NCBI RefSeq assembly: GCF_001040945.1
Contig: NZ_CP011930.1
Span: 434,001-498,000 of the forward strand
Length of the DNA: 64,000 nt
Source: Herbaspirillum seropedicae
Lineage (GTDB): Bacteria; Pseudomonadota; Gammaproteobacteria; Burkholderiales; Burkholderiaceae_D
Reading direction: 5' to 3'
A model generated the notes under the pieces. That model did not search any database and was not told the DNA's origin. It was given only the letters and a program-made list of their open reading frames with translations. Position numbers and translations under genes: made by a program. Below are positions 9,802-18,142 of this stretch, piece after piece (within the stretch, counting starts at the first letter, position 1; every line of letters starts with the position of its first letter).

Positions 9802-10275
9802 ATGATTGCCCTGTTGCAGCGGGTCAGCCAGGCGTCGGTGGTGGTCGACGGCCAGACGCTGGGCGCCATCGGCACTGGCCTCATGGTGCTGGTGTGCGCC
9901 GAGCGTAACGACAGCACCGCCGAAGCCGACGCCTTGCTCAAGAAACTGCTGGCCTATCGCGTCTTCGCCGACGAGGCCGGCAAGATGAATCGCAGTGTTG
10001 CCGACGTGCAAGGCGGGCTCTTGCTGATCCCGCAATTCACGCTGGCCGCCGACACCAACTCCGGCACGCGCCCGTCCTTCACCCCGGCGGCCACGCCCGA
10101 ACTGGGACGGCAACTGTTCGATCACTTTGTCGCGCAGGCGCGCAGCGGCCACGGTGAGGACAAGGTCGGCACCGGCCGCTTCGGGGCTGACATGAAGGTG
10201 TCGCTGACCAACGACGGGCCGGTGACCTTCTGGCTGCAGGTCAAGCCCAAGGCCCCAGCGGTGGCGATGCAATAA
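9802..10275 (+). CDS. dtd: D-aminoacyl-tRNA deacylase
   Basis: Dtd hydrolyses D-amino acids from tRNA, including D-Tyr wrongly loaded by TyrS. The 157-residue length is typical. It has both family signatures: an SQxTL-type motif here read as PQFTLAAD near residue 73, and the cross-subunit Gly-Pro motif in [10 protein letters not shown] near 135. Placement 12 bases after tyrS makes functional sense, since the synthetase produces the substrate. Confidence 0.95.
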   Translation: MIALLQRVSQASVVVDGQTLGAIGTGLMVLVCAERNDSTAEADALLKKLLAYRVFADEAGKMNRSVADVQGGLLLIPQFTLAADTNSGTRPSFTPAATPELGRQLFDHFVAQARSGHGEDKVGTGRFGADMKVSLTNDGPVTFWLQVKPKAPAVAMQ

Positions 10276-10351
10276 ACACCGGCCCGGCATTGAAGCCCGG
10301 CCGTGCGTCCCCAAATGAATTCGTAAAGCGTGTTGAATGTGGCCTTACTTT

Positions 10352-10361
10352 AGGAGGTGAT
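10352..10361 (+). promoter_or_regulatory. Unusually complete Shine-Dalgarno sequence
   Basis: AGGAGGTGAT, a ten-base match to the complement of the 16S rRNA 3' end, directly abuts the ATG of the PEBP-like gene. It fixes that start. The gap from GGAGG to ATG is only four bases, shorter than optimal. Confidence 0.75.
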
Positions 10362-11009
10362 ATGAAATTCTGGAGCGATTCTTTCAAGGACGGCGCAACC
10401 ATCCCCGGCGAATTCGCCTTCGCGGTCATGGACCCCAAGACCCATGTTGCCCTGTCGGGTAATCGCAATCCGCACTTCGCCTGGAGCGAACTGCCCGCCG
10501 GCACCAAGTCGCTGGCGCTGGTGGTGCATGACCCGGACGTTCCTTCGCGCGGCGACGACGTGAACCAGGAAGGCAAGACCGTGCCGTTGGAGTTGCCCCG
10601 CGTCGATTTCTATCACTGGACCCTGGTGGACATTCCCGCCAGCGTCACCGAGATCAAGGCCGGCCAGTTCAGCAATGGCGTGACCGCACGCGGCAAGCCG
10701 GGACCGGCGGTGCTGGGCGAGGTCATGCCCGGTGCCCGCCAGGGCATCAACGACTATACCGGCTGGTTTGCCGGCGACGGCGACATGCGCGGCGACTACT
10801 TCGGCTACGACGGCCCCTGCCCGCCGTGGAACGATGCGCTCGTGCACCGCTACATCTTCACCCTGTATGCGCTGGACGTGGAACAGCTGCCGGTGGCCGG
10901 CAACCTGGAAGGCTCGGTGGTGGTGACCGCGCTGCGCGACCATGTGCTGGAGCAGGCTTCCATCACCGGCCTCTACACCCTCAACCCCAACGCGGTACCG
11001 CGTAGCTGA
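10362..11009 (+). CDS. YbhB/YbcL (PEBP-like) family protein
   Basis: A 215-residue phosphatidylethanolamine-binding-protein-like fold protein. It shows the family blocks PHFAWSELPAGTKSLALVVHDPD near residues 40-62, FYHWTLVDIP near 83-92, and the GYDGPCPP loop near 148-155. It has no signal peptide, so it is probably cytoplasmic. The biochemical function of bacterial members is not established; a ligand-binding or inhibitor role is usually proposed. The histidine phosphatase gene follows after 9 bases. Confidence 0.88.
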   Translation: MKFWSDSFKDGATIPGEFAFAVMDPKTHVALSGNRNPHFAWSELPAGTKSLALVVHDPDVPSRGDDVNQEGKTVPLELPRVDFYHWTLVDIPASVTEIKAGQFSNGVTARGKPGPAVLGEVMPGARQGINDYTGWFAGDGDMRGDYFGYDGPCPPWNDALVHRYIFTLYALDVEQLPVAGNLEGSVVVTALRDHVLEQASITGLYTLNPNAVPRS

Positions 11010-11018
11010 ACTGCCTGC

Positions 11019-11663
11019 ATGACCGAGATCCTGCTGATCCGCCACGGCGAAACCGACTGGAACGTGGACAAGCGCCTGCAAGGGCATATCGACATCGGCT
11101 TGAATGCCGCCGGCCAGCGCCAGGTGCTGGCGCTGGGCGAGGCGCTGGCCGCGGAGGGCATCGACGCCGTCTTCGCCAGCGACCTGCAGCGCGCCCGCGA
11201 TACCGCGCAAGCTGTGGCAGGGACGGCGGGATTGACGGTGCAGATCGATGCCGGTCTGCGCGAGCGCTGCTATGGCGCCTTCGAGGGTTTGCGCCACAGC
11301 GAGATCGAGGCGCGCTATCCCGACGCCTATCGCCAGTGGAAGGCGCGCGATCCCGACTTCCGCTACCCCGCCGGCGAGCGCGTGGCCGAGACCATGCGCG
11401 AATTCTATGAACGCTCGGTCCAGGCCATGCAGCGGGTGCTGGCCTCGGGCCGCTATGGCAAGGTTGCCATCGTCACCCATGGCGGCGTGCTGGAGTGCGT
11501 GCATCACTGGGCCAGCCAGACATCCTTCGCCCAGCCGCGTACCTTCGACATCTTCAACGCCAGCGTCAACCGTCTGCACTGGGATGGCCAGCGCGCCCAT
11601 ATCCGCTCCTGGGGCGAGATCGGGCACCTGCAGCGGGAGACCTTGGATGAGGTGGATCGCTAA
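11019..11663 (+). CDS. Histidine phosphatase (phosphoglycerate mutase-like) family protein
   Basis: A 214-residue branch-1 histidine phosphatase. The phosphoacceptor motif LIRHGETDWN is at residues 6-15, with H9 as the likely phosphorylated residue. ASDLQRARDTA near 51-61 and VTHGG near 156-160 supply the other catalytic residues. Members act as broad phosphatases, alpha-ribazole phosphatase or GpmB-like enzymes; sequence alone does not decide. No cobalamin genes are nearby, which argues against CobC. It is probably translated from the same transcript as the preceding gene. Confidence 0.85.
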   Translation: MTEILLIRHGETDWNVDKRLQGHIDIGLNAAGQRQVLALGEALAAEGIDAVFASDLQRARDTAQAVAGTAGLTVQIDAGLRERCYGAFEGLRHSEIEARYPDAYRQWKARDPDFRYPAGERVAETMREFYERSVQAMQRVLASGRYGKVAIVTHGGVLECVHHWASQTSFAQPRTFDIFNASVNRLHWDGQRAHIRSWGEIGHLQRETLDEVDR

Positions 11664-11689
11664 GGGCGAGCCACATTTTACAAGCCATC

Positions 11690-11737
11690 ATTTGTAATTC
11701 AAATATACAAATTTTGATTTGTAATTTGAAAATACAA
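11690..11737. promoter_or_regulatory. Twin operator palindromes upstream of hipBA
   Basis: Two 19-bp copies of TTGTA-N9-TACAA lie at 11692-11710 and 11719-11737; the first extends to 7-bp arms (11690-11712). Their centres are 27 bp apart, roughly 2.6 helical turns. The tract is much more A/T-rich than its surroundings. By analogy with HipB, which autoregulates by binding paired palindromes in front of its operon, these are the probable HipB operators. Confidence 0.75.
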
Positions 11738-11756
11738 CCTGTAGTGCGTAAAACAA

Positions 11757-11780
11757 AAAAACAAAGTATGCTTTGTTTTT
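11757..11780. promoter_or_regulatory. Perfect 10-bp inverted repeat in the hipBA leader
   Basis: AAAAACAAAG (11757-11766) and its exact complement (11771-11780) flank a TATG centre, 25 bases before the hipB start. It could be a third protein-binding site or an RNA hairpin in the 5' leader. Its half-site differs from the twin operators. Confidence 0.5.
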
Positions 11781-11804
11781 ACGTCATCACGTAGCAGGGG
11801 TTGT

Positions 11805-12074
11805 ATGAGCGAATTTCCCGTCCGCACCGGCCGCCAGCTACCTGAGCTGTTGCAGGCCTATCGCAAGCAGTCTGGCCTGACCCAAAGCGAGGTCGCGCGT
11901 CGCCTGGGCGTGACCCAGCAGAACCTGTCCTCGTTGGAGCGCAATGCCGACAAGGTGAGCGCTGAGCGCCTCATCGAGCTGCTCAATATCCTTGGCGTCG
12001 AACTGGTGTTGCGCAAGATCGAAGCGGCCCCCTCCGACGCTCTTGCTTCCCCCTCGGATACGCCCCAATGGTAA
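11805..12074 (+). CDS. hipB: HipB-like antitoxin, XRE-family transcriptional regulator
   Basis: An 89-residue helix-turn-helix protein. The XRE domain spans about residues 11-72, with the recognition region TQSEVARRLGVTQQNLSSLE at 24-43. It ends in a short flexible Ser/Pro tail, as HipB antitoxins do. Its stop overlaps the start of the hipA-like gene by 7 bases, the usual translational coupling of this module. Expected function: it neutralises the HipA kinase and represses the operon through the upstream TTGTA-N9-TACAA palindromes. Confidence 0.85.
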   Translation: MSEFPVRTGRQLPELLQAYRKQSGLTQSEVARRLGVTQQNLSSLERNADKVSAERLIELLNILGVELVLRKIEAAPSDALASPSDTPQW

Positions 12075-13435
12075 CGTCACGCCGCCGCAAGCCGAAGGAG
12101 CTCGGTCTGTGGATGAATGGCAGTTTCGTGGGGACCTGGGCGCTGACAGCGCAAGGAGACAGCCTGCAATACGACGCCCGCTGGGTCGTCTCCGCCAGCG
12201 GCCGGCCATTGTCGCTTTCCCTTCCTTTCCGGCCGGGCAATCCTCCCCATCGCGGCGACCTTGTCAGGCATTATTTCGAAAACCTGCTGCCTGACAGCAA
12301 AGCCATTCGCGAGCGACTGGCACGCCGTTACCAGGCAGCCGATACCGATGCCTTCGCCCTGCTGGGCGAAGCCGGCCGCGATTGCGTGGGGGCCTTGCAG
12401 ATATTGCCCCTTGGCGCCACGCCTGAGCTGTCCTGGACCATTGACGCCCGCCCCTTGCGTGAACGGGAGGTGGCCGAACTGCTGCGCCAGACCATGGAAC
12501 CGACGCCCCTGGCCCTGACCCAGGGCGAAGAGTTGCGGCTTTCCATTGCCGGCGCCCAGGAAAAGACCGCCTTGCTGCGTTACCTTGACCAATGGTGTTT
12601 GCCGCATGGCGCCACGCCTACCACCCATATCCTGAAACTGCCCATGGGCCTGGTTGGCGGGCTCCAGCTCGATTTGCGCCATTCGGTCGAGAATGAGTGG
12701 CTGTGCTCACGCATCCTCGCCGCGTATGGGATGCCGGTCGCCGCCTGTGACATCTTCTGTTTCGAAGACCAGAAGGTGCTGGCGGTGGAACGCTTCGACC
12801 GCCGCTGGAGCCGGGACCCCGCGAGCGGCCAGACCATGCTGCTGCGCTTGCCGCAAGAAGACATGTGCCAGGCTACCGGCATCTCTCCCTGGTTGAAATA
12901 TGAAGCCGATGGCGGCCCCGGCATGAAGGAGATCATGGCCTTGCTGGGCGGCGCTATCGATCCGGTGGCCGCGCGTCGGCATTTCTTCAAGGCGCAGCTG
13001 CTGTTCTGGATGCTGTGGGCCACCGATGGTCATGCCAAGAATTTCTCGCTGTTCCTCAAGGCGGGGGGGCGCTACGAACCCACGCCCCTGTATGACGTGC
13101 TGTCGGTGTTTCCGCTCATTGGCGAAGGGCCGGGCAAACTCTCACCCCATCGCGCGGCCATGGCCATGGCAGTACGCGCCAAGAATGCCCATCGCAAGAT
13201 GAAGGACATCCTGCCCCGACACTGGATGGCGCTGGGTAGTCATTTCGGTATCGTCGCCGAGAATGGCGACGGCCCCCTTGCCATCCTGGAGGAACTGGCC
13301 GAGCAGACGGAGCAGGTCATTGCCAAGGTGCAAGCCGATCTGCCCCCAGGCTTCCCGTCAGAGCTGGCAGCCTCCATCCTGGATGGCCTGCGTCGTTCGG
13401 CAAGCAGCCTCCTGTCATTCGTTCAAACTGCGTGA
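12068..13435 (+). CDS. hipA: HipA-like serine/threonine kinase toxin
   Basis: A 455-residue type II toxin of the HipA kinase family. In E. coli this kinase phosphorylates glutamyl-tRNA synthetase and induces persistence. The glycine-rich loop SIAGAQEKTALL starts at 159, so S159 matches the autophosphorylated serine of E. coli HipA. K190 lies in THILKLP. D320 and N325 in TDGHAKNFS are the catalytic base and metal ligand, and D343 in LYDVLS matches the second metal ligand. All key residues are present, so the toxin is predicted to be active. The N-terminal subdomain (about 12-110) matches the HipA N1 domain. The real target is unknown; other HipA-type kinases modify other synthetases or proteins. 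Confidence 0.9.
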   Translation: MVTSRRRKPKELGLWMNGSFVGTWALTAQGDSLQYDARWVVSASGRPLSLSLPFRPGNPPHRGDLVRHYFENLLPDSKAIRERLARRYQAADTDAFALLGEAGRDCVGALQILPLGATPELSWTIDARPLREREVAELLRQTMEPTPLALTQGEELRLSIAGAQEKTALLRYLDQWCLPHGATPTTHILKLPMGLVGGLQLDLRHSVENEWLCSRILAAYGMPVAACDIFCFEDQKVLAVERFDRRWSRDPASGQTMLLRLPQEDMCQATGISPWLKYEADGGPGMKEIMALLGGAIDPVAARRHFFKAQLLFWMLWATDGHAKNFSLFLKAGGRYEPTPLYDVLSVFPLIGEGPGKLSPHRAAMAMAVRAKNAHRKMKDILPRHWMALGSHFGIVAENGDGPLAILEELAEQTEQVIAKVQADLPPGFPSELAASILDGLRRSASSLLSFVQTA

Positions 13436-13469
13436 AATTCCTGCCCGGTGATATAGGGAGTTGGCGTTT

Positions 13470-13484
13470 AATCAATAATTGATT
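13470..13484. promoter_or_regulatory. A/T-rich dyad upstream of dusB
   Basis: AATCAA-TAA-TTGATT, perfect 6-bp arms, in a short A/T-rich tract between hipA and the dusB promoter. It could be a binding site for a regulator of dusB-fis; Fis autoregulates in enterobacteria, but this is not a convincing Fis site. Confidence 0.3.
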
Positions 13485-13534
13485 TTGCCCAATAAATAAT
13501 CAGCTCCAAAGATGTAACCACCCCCCGATTCTTG

Positions 13535-13563
13535 TTGGGCGGGGCCGGCAATCGCGCTAAAAT
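13535..13563 (+). promoter_or_regulatory. Probable sigma-70 promoter of dusB-fis
   Basis: TTGGGC (13535-13540), a 17-base spacer, then TAAAAT (13558-13563), followed by a GC-rich discriminator AGCGCCC. The -10 region lies inside a perfect dyad GCGCTA-AAA-TAGCGC (13554-13568). A GC-rich discriminator is characteristic of stringently controlled promoters such as enterobacterial fis. Confidence 0.6.
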
Positions 13564-13598
13564 AGCGCCCTTTCCCGAACCTCCCCCTGATCCACGTC

Positions 13599-14621
13599 GT
13601 GAACATTGGGCCTTATTCCCTGCGCAACAACGTGTTCGTCGCCCCCATGGCGGGTGTGACCGACCGTCCGTTCCGCCAGCTGTGCAAGCAGCTGGGGGCA
13701 GGGTATGCCGTCTCCGAGATGGCAGCGTCCGATCCGAGGCTGTGGCAGAGCGAAAAGACGTCGCGCCGCATCAACCACGATGGCGAGATGGAACCCAAGG
13801 CGGTGCAGATCGCCGGGGCCGATCCCGTCATGCTGGCCGATTGCGCGAAGTACAACGTCGAGCGCGGCGCGCAGATCATCGACATCAACATGGGCTGCCC
13901 GGTCAAGAAGGTCTGCAACAGCTGGTGCGGTTCGGCCCTGCTGCAGGACGAGGAACTGGTGGCGCGCATCCTCGATGCAGTGGTGTCGGCGGTGGATGTG
14001 CCGGTGACGCTGAAATTCCGCACCGGCTGGAACCGCGCCAACAAGAACGCCCTGAAGATCGCTGCCCGCGCCGAAGCGGCCGGCATCGCCATGCTCACGC
14101 TGCACGGCCGCACCCGCGCCGACGGCTACAGCGGCGAGGCGGAATACGAGACCATCGCGGCCGTGAAGGCGGCCGTGAAGATCCCGGTGGTGGCCAATGG
14201 CGACATCACGACGCCCGAAAAGGCGCGTGACGTCTTGCTCCTGACCAAAGCTGACGCCGTCATGGTCGGTCGCGCCGCCCAGGGACGCCCCTGGATCTTC
14301 CGCGAGATCGACCACTTCCTGCGTACCGGCGAACACCTGCCCGCGCCGCTGGTGAGCGAAGTCGAACAGCTGATGGATGAGCACCTGCAAGCCCATTACG
14401 CGTTCTACGGCGACTACCTCGGCGTGCGCACGGCGCGCAAGCACATCGGCTGGTATGTACGCGACCTGCCGGGCGGCGAGCAGTTCCGCCGCAGCATGAA
14501 CCGTATCGAGGATTGCGCGCAGCAGTTGCAGGCCGTGCGGCAGTTCTTCGCCAGCCAGGCCGCCTTCGGCGAGCGCCTGCAATACGGCCTGGCCGTGGAT
14601 GAGGTGGCGCTGGCTGCCTGA
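13599..14621 (+). CDS. dusB: tRNA-dihydrouridine synthase B
   Basis: A flavoenzyme of 340 residues that reduces uridine to dihydrouridine in tRNA. The FMN-barrel start VAPMAGVTDRPFRQL is at residues 14-28. The catalytic cysteine is C100 in INMGCP. The C-terminal helical tRNA-binding domain covers about 245-335. The start is GTG at 13599, which gives the normal NIGPYSLRNNVFVAPMAGV beginning. It is followed by fis after 178 bases, the conserved dusB-fis arrangement of proteobacteria. A Cys-rich stretch VCNSWCGSALL follows the catalytic motif. Confidence 0.96.
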   Translation: MNIGPYSLRNNVFVAPMAGVTDRPFRQLCKQLGAGYAVSEMAASDPRLWQSEKTSRRINHDGEMEPKAVQIAGADPVMLADCAKYNVERGAQIIDINMGCPVKKVCNSWCGSALLQDEELVARILDAVVSAVDVPVTLKFRTGWNRANKNALKIAARAEAAGIAMLTLHGRTRADGYSGEAEYETIAAVKAAVKIPVVANGDITTPEKARDVLLLTKADAVMVGRAAQGRPWIFREIDHFLRTGEHLPAPLVSEVEQLMDEHLQAHYAFYGDYLGVRTARKHIGWYVRDLPGGEQFRRSMNRIEDCAQQLQAVRQFFASQAAFGERLQYGLAVDEVALAA

Positions 14622-14799
14622 CCAAGCCGATGGCGCGACAGGCAAGGCAGGAGCAGGGCAGGACAGGAACGGGTATCGGATGCGCGGTGCGCAATTGATC
14701 AACCACACGGCAGGGCCACGATGGCCAGCGTCTCAGGGGAAAAACGGGACGTCTTGGCAAGCACGGGGCAGTGCCGACAAGAACAGAAGCAGCAACGCA

Positions 14800-15033
14800 A
14801 TGAGCAAAGAAAGTATTGAGGATGTCGTCAAGAAGAGCCTGGAAAAGTATTTCCGGGATCTTGGTGAGCAGCTTCCCACCAATGTCTACGACATGGTGCT
14901 GGCCACCGTCGAAAAGCCGGTCTTCGAGACCGTGATGGCGCGCGCCGAGGGCAACCAGTCCCAGGCCGCCGAAATCCTCGGCATCAACCGCAACACGCTG
15001 CGCAAGAAATTGCAGCAGCACGGCCTGCTGTAG
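14800..15033 (+). CDS. fis: Fis-family DNA-binding protein
   Basis: A 77-residue nucleoid protein and transcription factor, shorter than E. coli Fis (98) but normal for betaproteobacteria. The C-terminal helix-turn-helix [20 protein letters not shown] occupies about residues 52-71. The ATG at 14800 is chosen because the in-frame upstream extension is not family-like. The 178-base gap to dusB shows no obvious promoter, so it is probably expressed from the dusB promoter. Confidence 0.95.
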   Translation: MSKESIEDVVKKSLEKYFRDLGEQLPTNVYDMVLATVEKPVFETVMARAEGNQSQAAEILGINRNTLRKKLQQHGLL

Positions 15034-15130
15034 TCGGCCGGGCCGGCGTCCACGCGGGTGGGCGCGGCCGGGCATGCAGCTTCCTTTTCACGGTTTTCAG
15101 GTTTCCCTTCCTTTTCCAGTCTTGCCTACC

Positions 15131-16702
15131 ATGATCAAACAAGCACTCATTTCCGTATCCGACAAGGCAGGCGTGCTCGATTTCGCGCGCGCGCTGTCCG
15201 CCATGGGCGTCAACATCCTGTCCACCGGCGGCACCGCCAAGCTGCTGGCCGACAATGGCGTGCCGGTCACCGAAGTGGCCGACTACACCGGCTTCCCGGA
15301 AATGCTGGATGGACGCGTGAAGACGCTGCATCCCAAGGTGCATGGCGGCATCCTGGCCCGTCGTGATTTCCCCGAGCACGTCGCCGCCCTGCAACAGCAT
15401 GGCATCCCCACCATCGACATGGTGGTGGTGAACCTGTACCCGTTCCAGCAGACCGTGGCCAAGGAGGAATGCTCGCTGGAAGACGCGATCGAGAACATCG
15501 ACATCGGCGGCCCGGCCATGCTGCGTTCCTCGGCCAAGAACCACAAGGACGTGATCGTCATCTGCGACCCGACCGACTATGAAGGCGTGCTGGCCGAGCT
15601 GAAGTCCGGCGGCGACCTGCCCTACGAAAAGCGCTTCGCGCTGGCCAAGAAGGTGTTCGCCCACACCGCGCAATACGATGGCGCCATCACCAACTACTTC
15701 ACCTCCCTGGGTGAAGACAAGCAGCACAGCACCCGCAGCGCCTATCCGTCGACCCTGAACCTGCACTTCGAGAAGGTCCAGGACATGCGCTACGGCGAGA
15801 ACCCGCACCAGAGCGCCGCCTTCTACCGCGACATCAAGAAGGTCGATGGCGCCCTGGCCAACTACACCCAGCTGCAAGGCAAGGAACTGTCCTTCAACAA
15901 CATCGCCGACGCCGACGCCGCCTGGGAATGCGTGAAGAGCTTCGACCCGGCCACGGAAGCTGCCTGCGTCATCATCAAGCACGCCAACCCCTGCGGCGTG
16001 GCCATCGGCGCCAACCCGCTGGAAGCCTACAGCAAGGCCCTGCAGACCGACCCGACCTCGGCCTTCGGCGGCATCATCGCCTTCAACCGCGAAGTGGATG
16101 CAGCCGCTGCCGAAGCCGTGGCCAAGCAATTCCTGGAAGTGCTGATTGCCCCGTCCTTCAGCGCCGAGGCCAAGCAGATCTTCGCTGCCAAGCAGAACGT
16201 GCGCCTGCTGGAAATCCCGCTGGGCACGGGCCTCAATGGCTATGACTTCAAGCGCGTCGGTGGCGGCCTGCTGGTGCAGTCGCCCGATGCCAAGAACGTG
16301 CTGCTGGCCGACGTGAAGGTGGTCAGCAAGAAGCAGCCGACCCCGCAGCAACTGCAGGACCTCATGTTCGCCTGGCGCGTGGCCAAGTTCGTCAAGTCCA
16401 ATGCCATCGTCTTCTGTGGCAATGGCATGACCCTTGGCGTGGGCGCTGGCCAGATGAGCCGTATCGATTCGGCCCGCATCGCTTCCATCAAGGCCCAGAA
16501 CGCCGGCCTGACCCTGGCGGGTTCGGCCGTGGCCTCGGACGCCTTCTTCCCGTTCCGCGATGGCCTGGACGTGGTGGTCGATGCGGGTGCGACCTGCGTC
16601 ATCCATCCGGGCGGTTCCATGCGCGACCAGGAAGTCATCGATGCCGCCAACGAGCGCGATGTCGTGATGCTGCTGACCGGTACCCGTCACTTCCGTCACT
16701 GA
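15131..16702 (+). CDS. purH: Bifunctional AICAR transformylase / IMP cyclohydrolase
   Basis: PurH catalyses the last two steps of IMP synthesis. The 523-residue protein has an N-terminal MGS-like cyclohydrolase domain (about 1-145, with STGGTAKLL near 32-40) and a C-terminal transformylase domain. The catalytic Lys-His pair is K283-H284 in IIKHANPCG. The chain ends in the usual RHFRH. The ATG at 15131 is preferred over one 57 bases upstream because the family starts [13 protein letters not shown] strong terminator follows. Confidence 0.97.
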   Translation: MIKQALISVSDKAGVLDFARALSAMGVNILSTGGTAKLLADNGVPVTEVADYTGFPEMLDGRVKTLHPKVHGGILARRDFPEHVAALQQHGIPTIDMVVVNLYPFQQTVAKEECSLEDAIENIDIGGPAMLRSSAKNHKDVIVICDPTDYEGVLAELKSGGDLPYEKRFALAKKVFAHTAQYDGAITNYFTSLGEDKQHSTRSAYPSTLNLHFEKVQDMRYGENPHQSAAFYRDIKKVDGALANYTQLQGKELSFNNIADADAAWECVKSFDPATEAACVIIKHANPCGVAIGANPLEAYSKALQTDPTSAFGGIIAFNREVDAAAAEAVAKQFLEVLIAPSFSAEAKQIFAAKQNVRLLEIPLGTGLNGYDFKRVGGGLLVQSPDAKNVLLADVKVVSKKQPTPQQLQDLMFAWRVAKFVKSNAIVFCGNGMTLGVGAGQMSRIDSARIASIKAQNAGLTLAGSAVASDAFFPFRDGLDVVVDAGATCVIHPGGSMRDQEVIDAANERDVVMLLTGTRHFRH

Positions 16703-16720
16703 TCTCCGATCGCTCAGACA

Positions 16721-16755
16721 AAGACGCCCGGCTTCGTGCCGGGCGTTTTGTTTTT
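16721..16755 (+). terminator. Intrinsic terminator of purH
   Basis: An 8-bp GC-rich stem CGCCCGGC/GCCGGGCG (16725-16732 with 16738-16745), loop TTCGT, followed by TTTTGTTTTT. A/T pairs extend the stem on its outer side. Confidence 0.93.
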
Positions 16756-16813
16756 CACGTCCGCACCCGCCTCTGCCTCCCGTTCGGACCGGGCAGGGCC
16801 AAGGCGCAGTGCC

Positions 16814-17857
16814 TCAACCCAGCTCGGCGGATGTCGCGCCCTCTGCGATCAAGCCTTCATGCTCGGCAATCCGCGTCAAGGCCATCTCGAAGCGCTGGCG
16901 CGATTCCGAGGTCAGTTGCTGCAGGTATTGATGCAATTGCGCATCCGCCACATTGCGGTTGGCGCACTGCGCGCTGTAGCGCTCGAACTGCGACAGCTGC
17001 ATCAGCAGTTCAGCCACATGACGCGGGCATTCGCAGGCCACCGTGGTGGACTGGTTGGCGAAGGCGATGAGCTGGTTGTCGCTCCAGCGGCGCGGTGGCA
17101 GCACCGTACCGGCAGCCATCTCCTCGCGCGCGGGAGAAGACAGGGCGACCAGTCCGCGCAGCCACTGCAGGATCACCACGTCCGGCTGCGGCGCGCGCAG
17201 CAGGCTGATGCCCACCGCCGCCAGCGTCTCGCACACCGCTTCGCTGGCAAATCCATACAGCACCGCCATCGGCAGTCCGCTCAATGCCGGCGCCGAACTC
17301 TCCAGCGCACCCAGCCAGCCGGCGTGCAGTTGCGGTTCGTGCAGCAGCAGGGCGTCCACTTCTTCACGCTTCAAGGCCATGGCCGCCTGTTCGATGTTCT
17401 CGAACGGCCCCAGCAATTGCAGCGGACGCCCCAGGCGTTGCAGCAGGCCGGGCTTGTCCAGGCGCTGCGCCAGGGTGGAGCCGATCACGGCCAGCCGCCA
17501 GCGCCCTTGTACTGCCTCCGGCGGGGTGGGGCGGCCGGCGTGCAGTTCGGCGTGGGTGGCGGCGACTTGCTGCAATTGCTCCATGTCCAGCCCGGCCAGG
17601 CTGCCGATGGCATGACCGAGTTCGGTCAGCTGGCGGATCAGCGCCAGCCGGCGCACATCCGCTTCCGAATACAGGCGCTGTCCGCTGGGGGACAACTGCC
17701 CCTGGGTCAGCGCGTAGCGGCGTTCCCACACGCGCAGCGTGGCCACCGGCATGCGCAGCATGCGCGCCACGGCGCCGGTGCGGCGCAGTGGGGCAGGGCC
17801 TTTTTCCTCGGGCGAGGAAGTGGAAGAGGTGGGGGCGGTGGGGATGGGCTCGGTCAT
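16814..17857 (-). CDS. MerR-family regulator, LitR/CarH-like with degenerate B12-type domain
   Basis: A 347-residue regulator. The N-terminal MerR winged helix (about residues 24-95) contains TLRVWERRYALTQ. Residues of about 118-235 look like an alpha/beta B12-binding fold, but the cobalamin motif DxHxxG is not found. A helical C-terminal domain starts near the Cys-rich CECPRHV. The gene is divergent from a DUF2256 protein and a photolyase/cryptochrome-like gene. In Pseudomonas, Burkholderia and Thermus, MerR regulators of the LitR type control such genes in response to light. A light-response role is therefore inferred from context and architecture. Without an intact B12 site, any light signal would have to come from a partner. 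Confidence 0.72.
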   Translation of the reverse strand: MTEPIPTAPTSSTSSPEEKGPAPLRRTGAVARMLRMPVATLRVWERRYALTQGQLSPSGQRLYSEADVRRLALIRQLTELGHAIGSLAGLDMEQLQQVAATHAELHAGRPTPPEAVQGRWRLAVIGSTLAQRLDKPGLLQRLGRPLQLLGPFENIEQAAMALKREEVDALLLHEPQLHAGWLGALESSAPALSGLPMAVLYGFASEAVCETLAAVGISLLRAPQPDVVILQWLRGLVALSSPAREEMAAGTVLPPRRWSDNQLIAFANQSTTVACECPRHVAELLMQLSQFERYSAQCANRNVADAQLHQYLQQLTSESRQRFEMALTRIAEHEGLIAEGATSAELG

Positions 17858-17877
17858 GATCTCAATGTGAATCAGGT

Positions 17878-17910
17878 TTGACGCAGATTATACGCATAAT
17901 ATTGCGTCAA
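17878..17910. promoter_or_regulatory. Palindromic operator between the MerR gene and the cryptochrome operon
   Basis: Perfect 8-bp arms TTGACGCA and TGCGTCAA (17878-17885 and 17903-17910) enclose 17 bases that hold a second dyad ATTAT-ACGC-ATAAT (17887-17900). It lies in the middle of the 94-base divergent region, overlapping any promoter for either gene. It is the probable MerR operator. On the minus strand TTGACT and TATAAT are 20 bp apart, the stretched spacing typical of MerR-controlled promoters. Confidence 0.65.
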
Positions 17911-17951
17911 TGAGTCAAGCGTGAATCGATAATTCTGTAGAATCCTGAGTC

Positions 17952-18131
17952 ATGAAGCCGAAAACCCGGGTCAAAGGACATCGCGGCAACAAGTCCTACC
18001 TGCCCAGCAAGCCTTGTGCGGTCTGCGGTCAGCCCATGAGCTGGCGGCGCAGTTGGATGCGGAACTGGGACGAGGTGAAATATTGTTCAGAGGCCTGTCG
18101 TCGTCGCCGCAGCGTCCAGCCTGATCCTTGA
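17952..18131 (+). CDS. DUF2256 small cysteine-rich protein
   Basis: A 59-residue basic protein starting MKPKTRVKGHRGNKSYLPSK. It has a zinc-finger-like pattern C-x2-C near residues 22-25 (CAVCGQPM) and C-x3-C near 46-50 (CSEAC), followed by four arginines. This matches DUF2256, a family of unknown function often encoded next to photolyases and cryptochromes. Its stop overlaps the region of the next start (ATG 12 bases after the TGA), so it is the first gene of the cryptochrome operon. Confidence 0.82.
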   Translation: MKPKTRVKGHRGNKSYLPSKPCAVCGQPMSWRRSWMRNWDEVKYCSEACRRRRSVQPDP

Positions 18132-18142
18132 GGAGTGCCGTC

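Noticed and set aside
11018..11664. Histidine phosphatase as CobC (alpha-ribazole phosphatase)
   Set aside because: The fold fits, but no cobalamin biosynthesis genes are in the window and sequence alone cannot separate CobC from general phosphatases.
14984..16699. Open frame of 571 codons on the minus strand
   Set aside because: It is the antisense shadow of purH, rich in Gly, His and Gln, with no recognisable domain.
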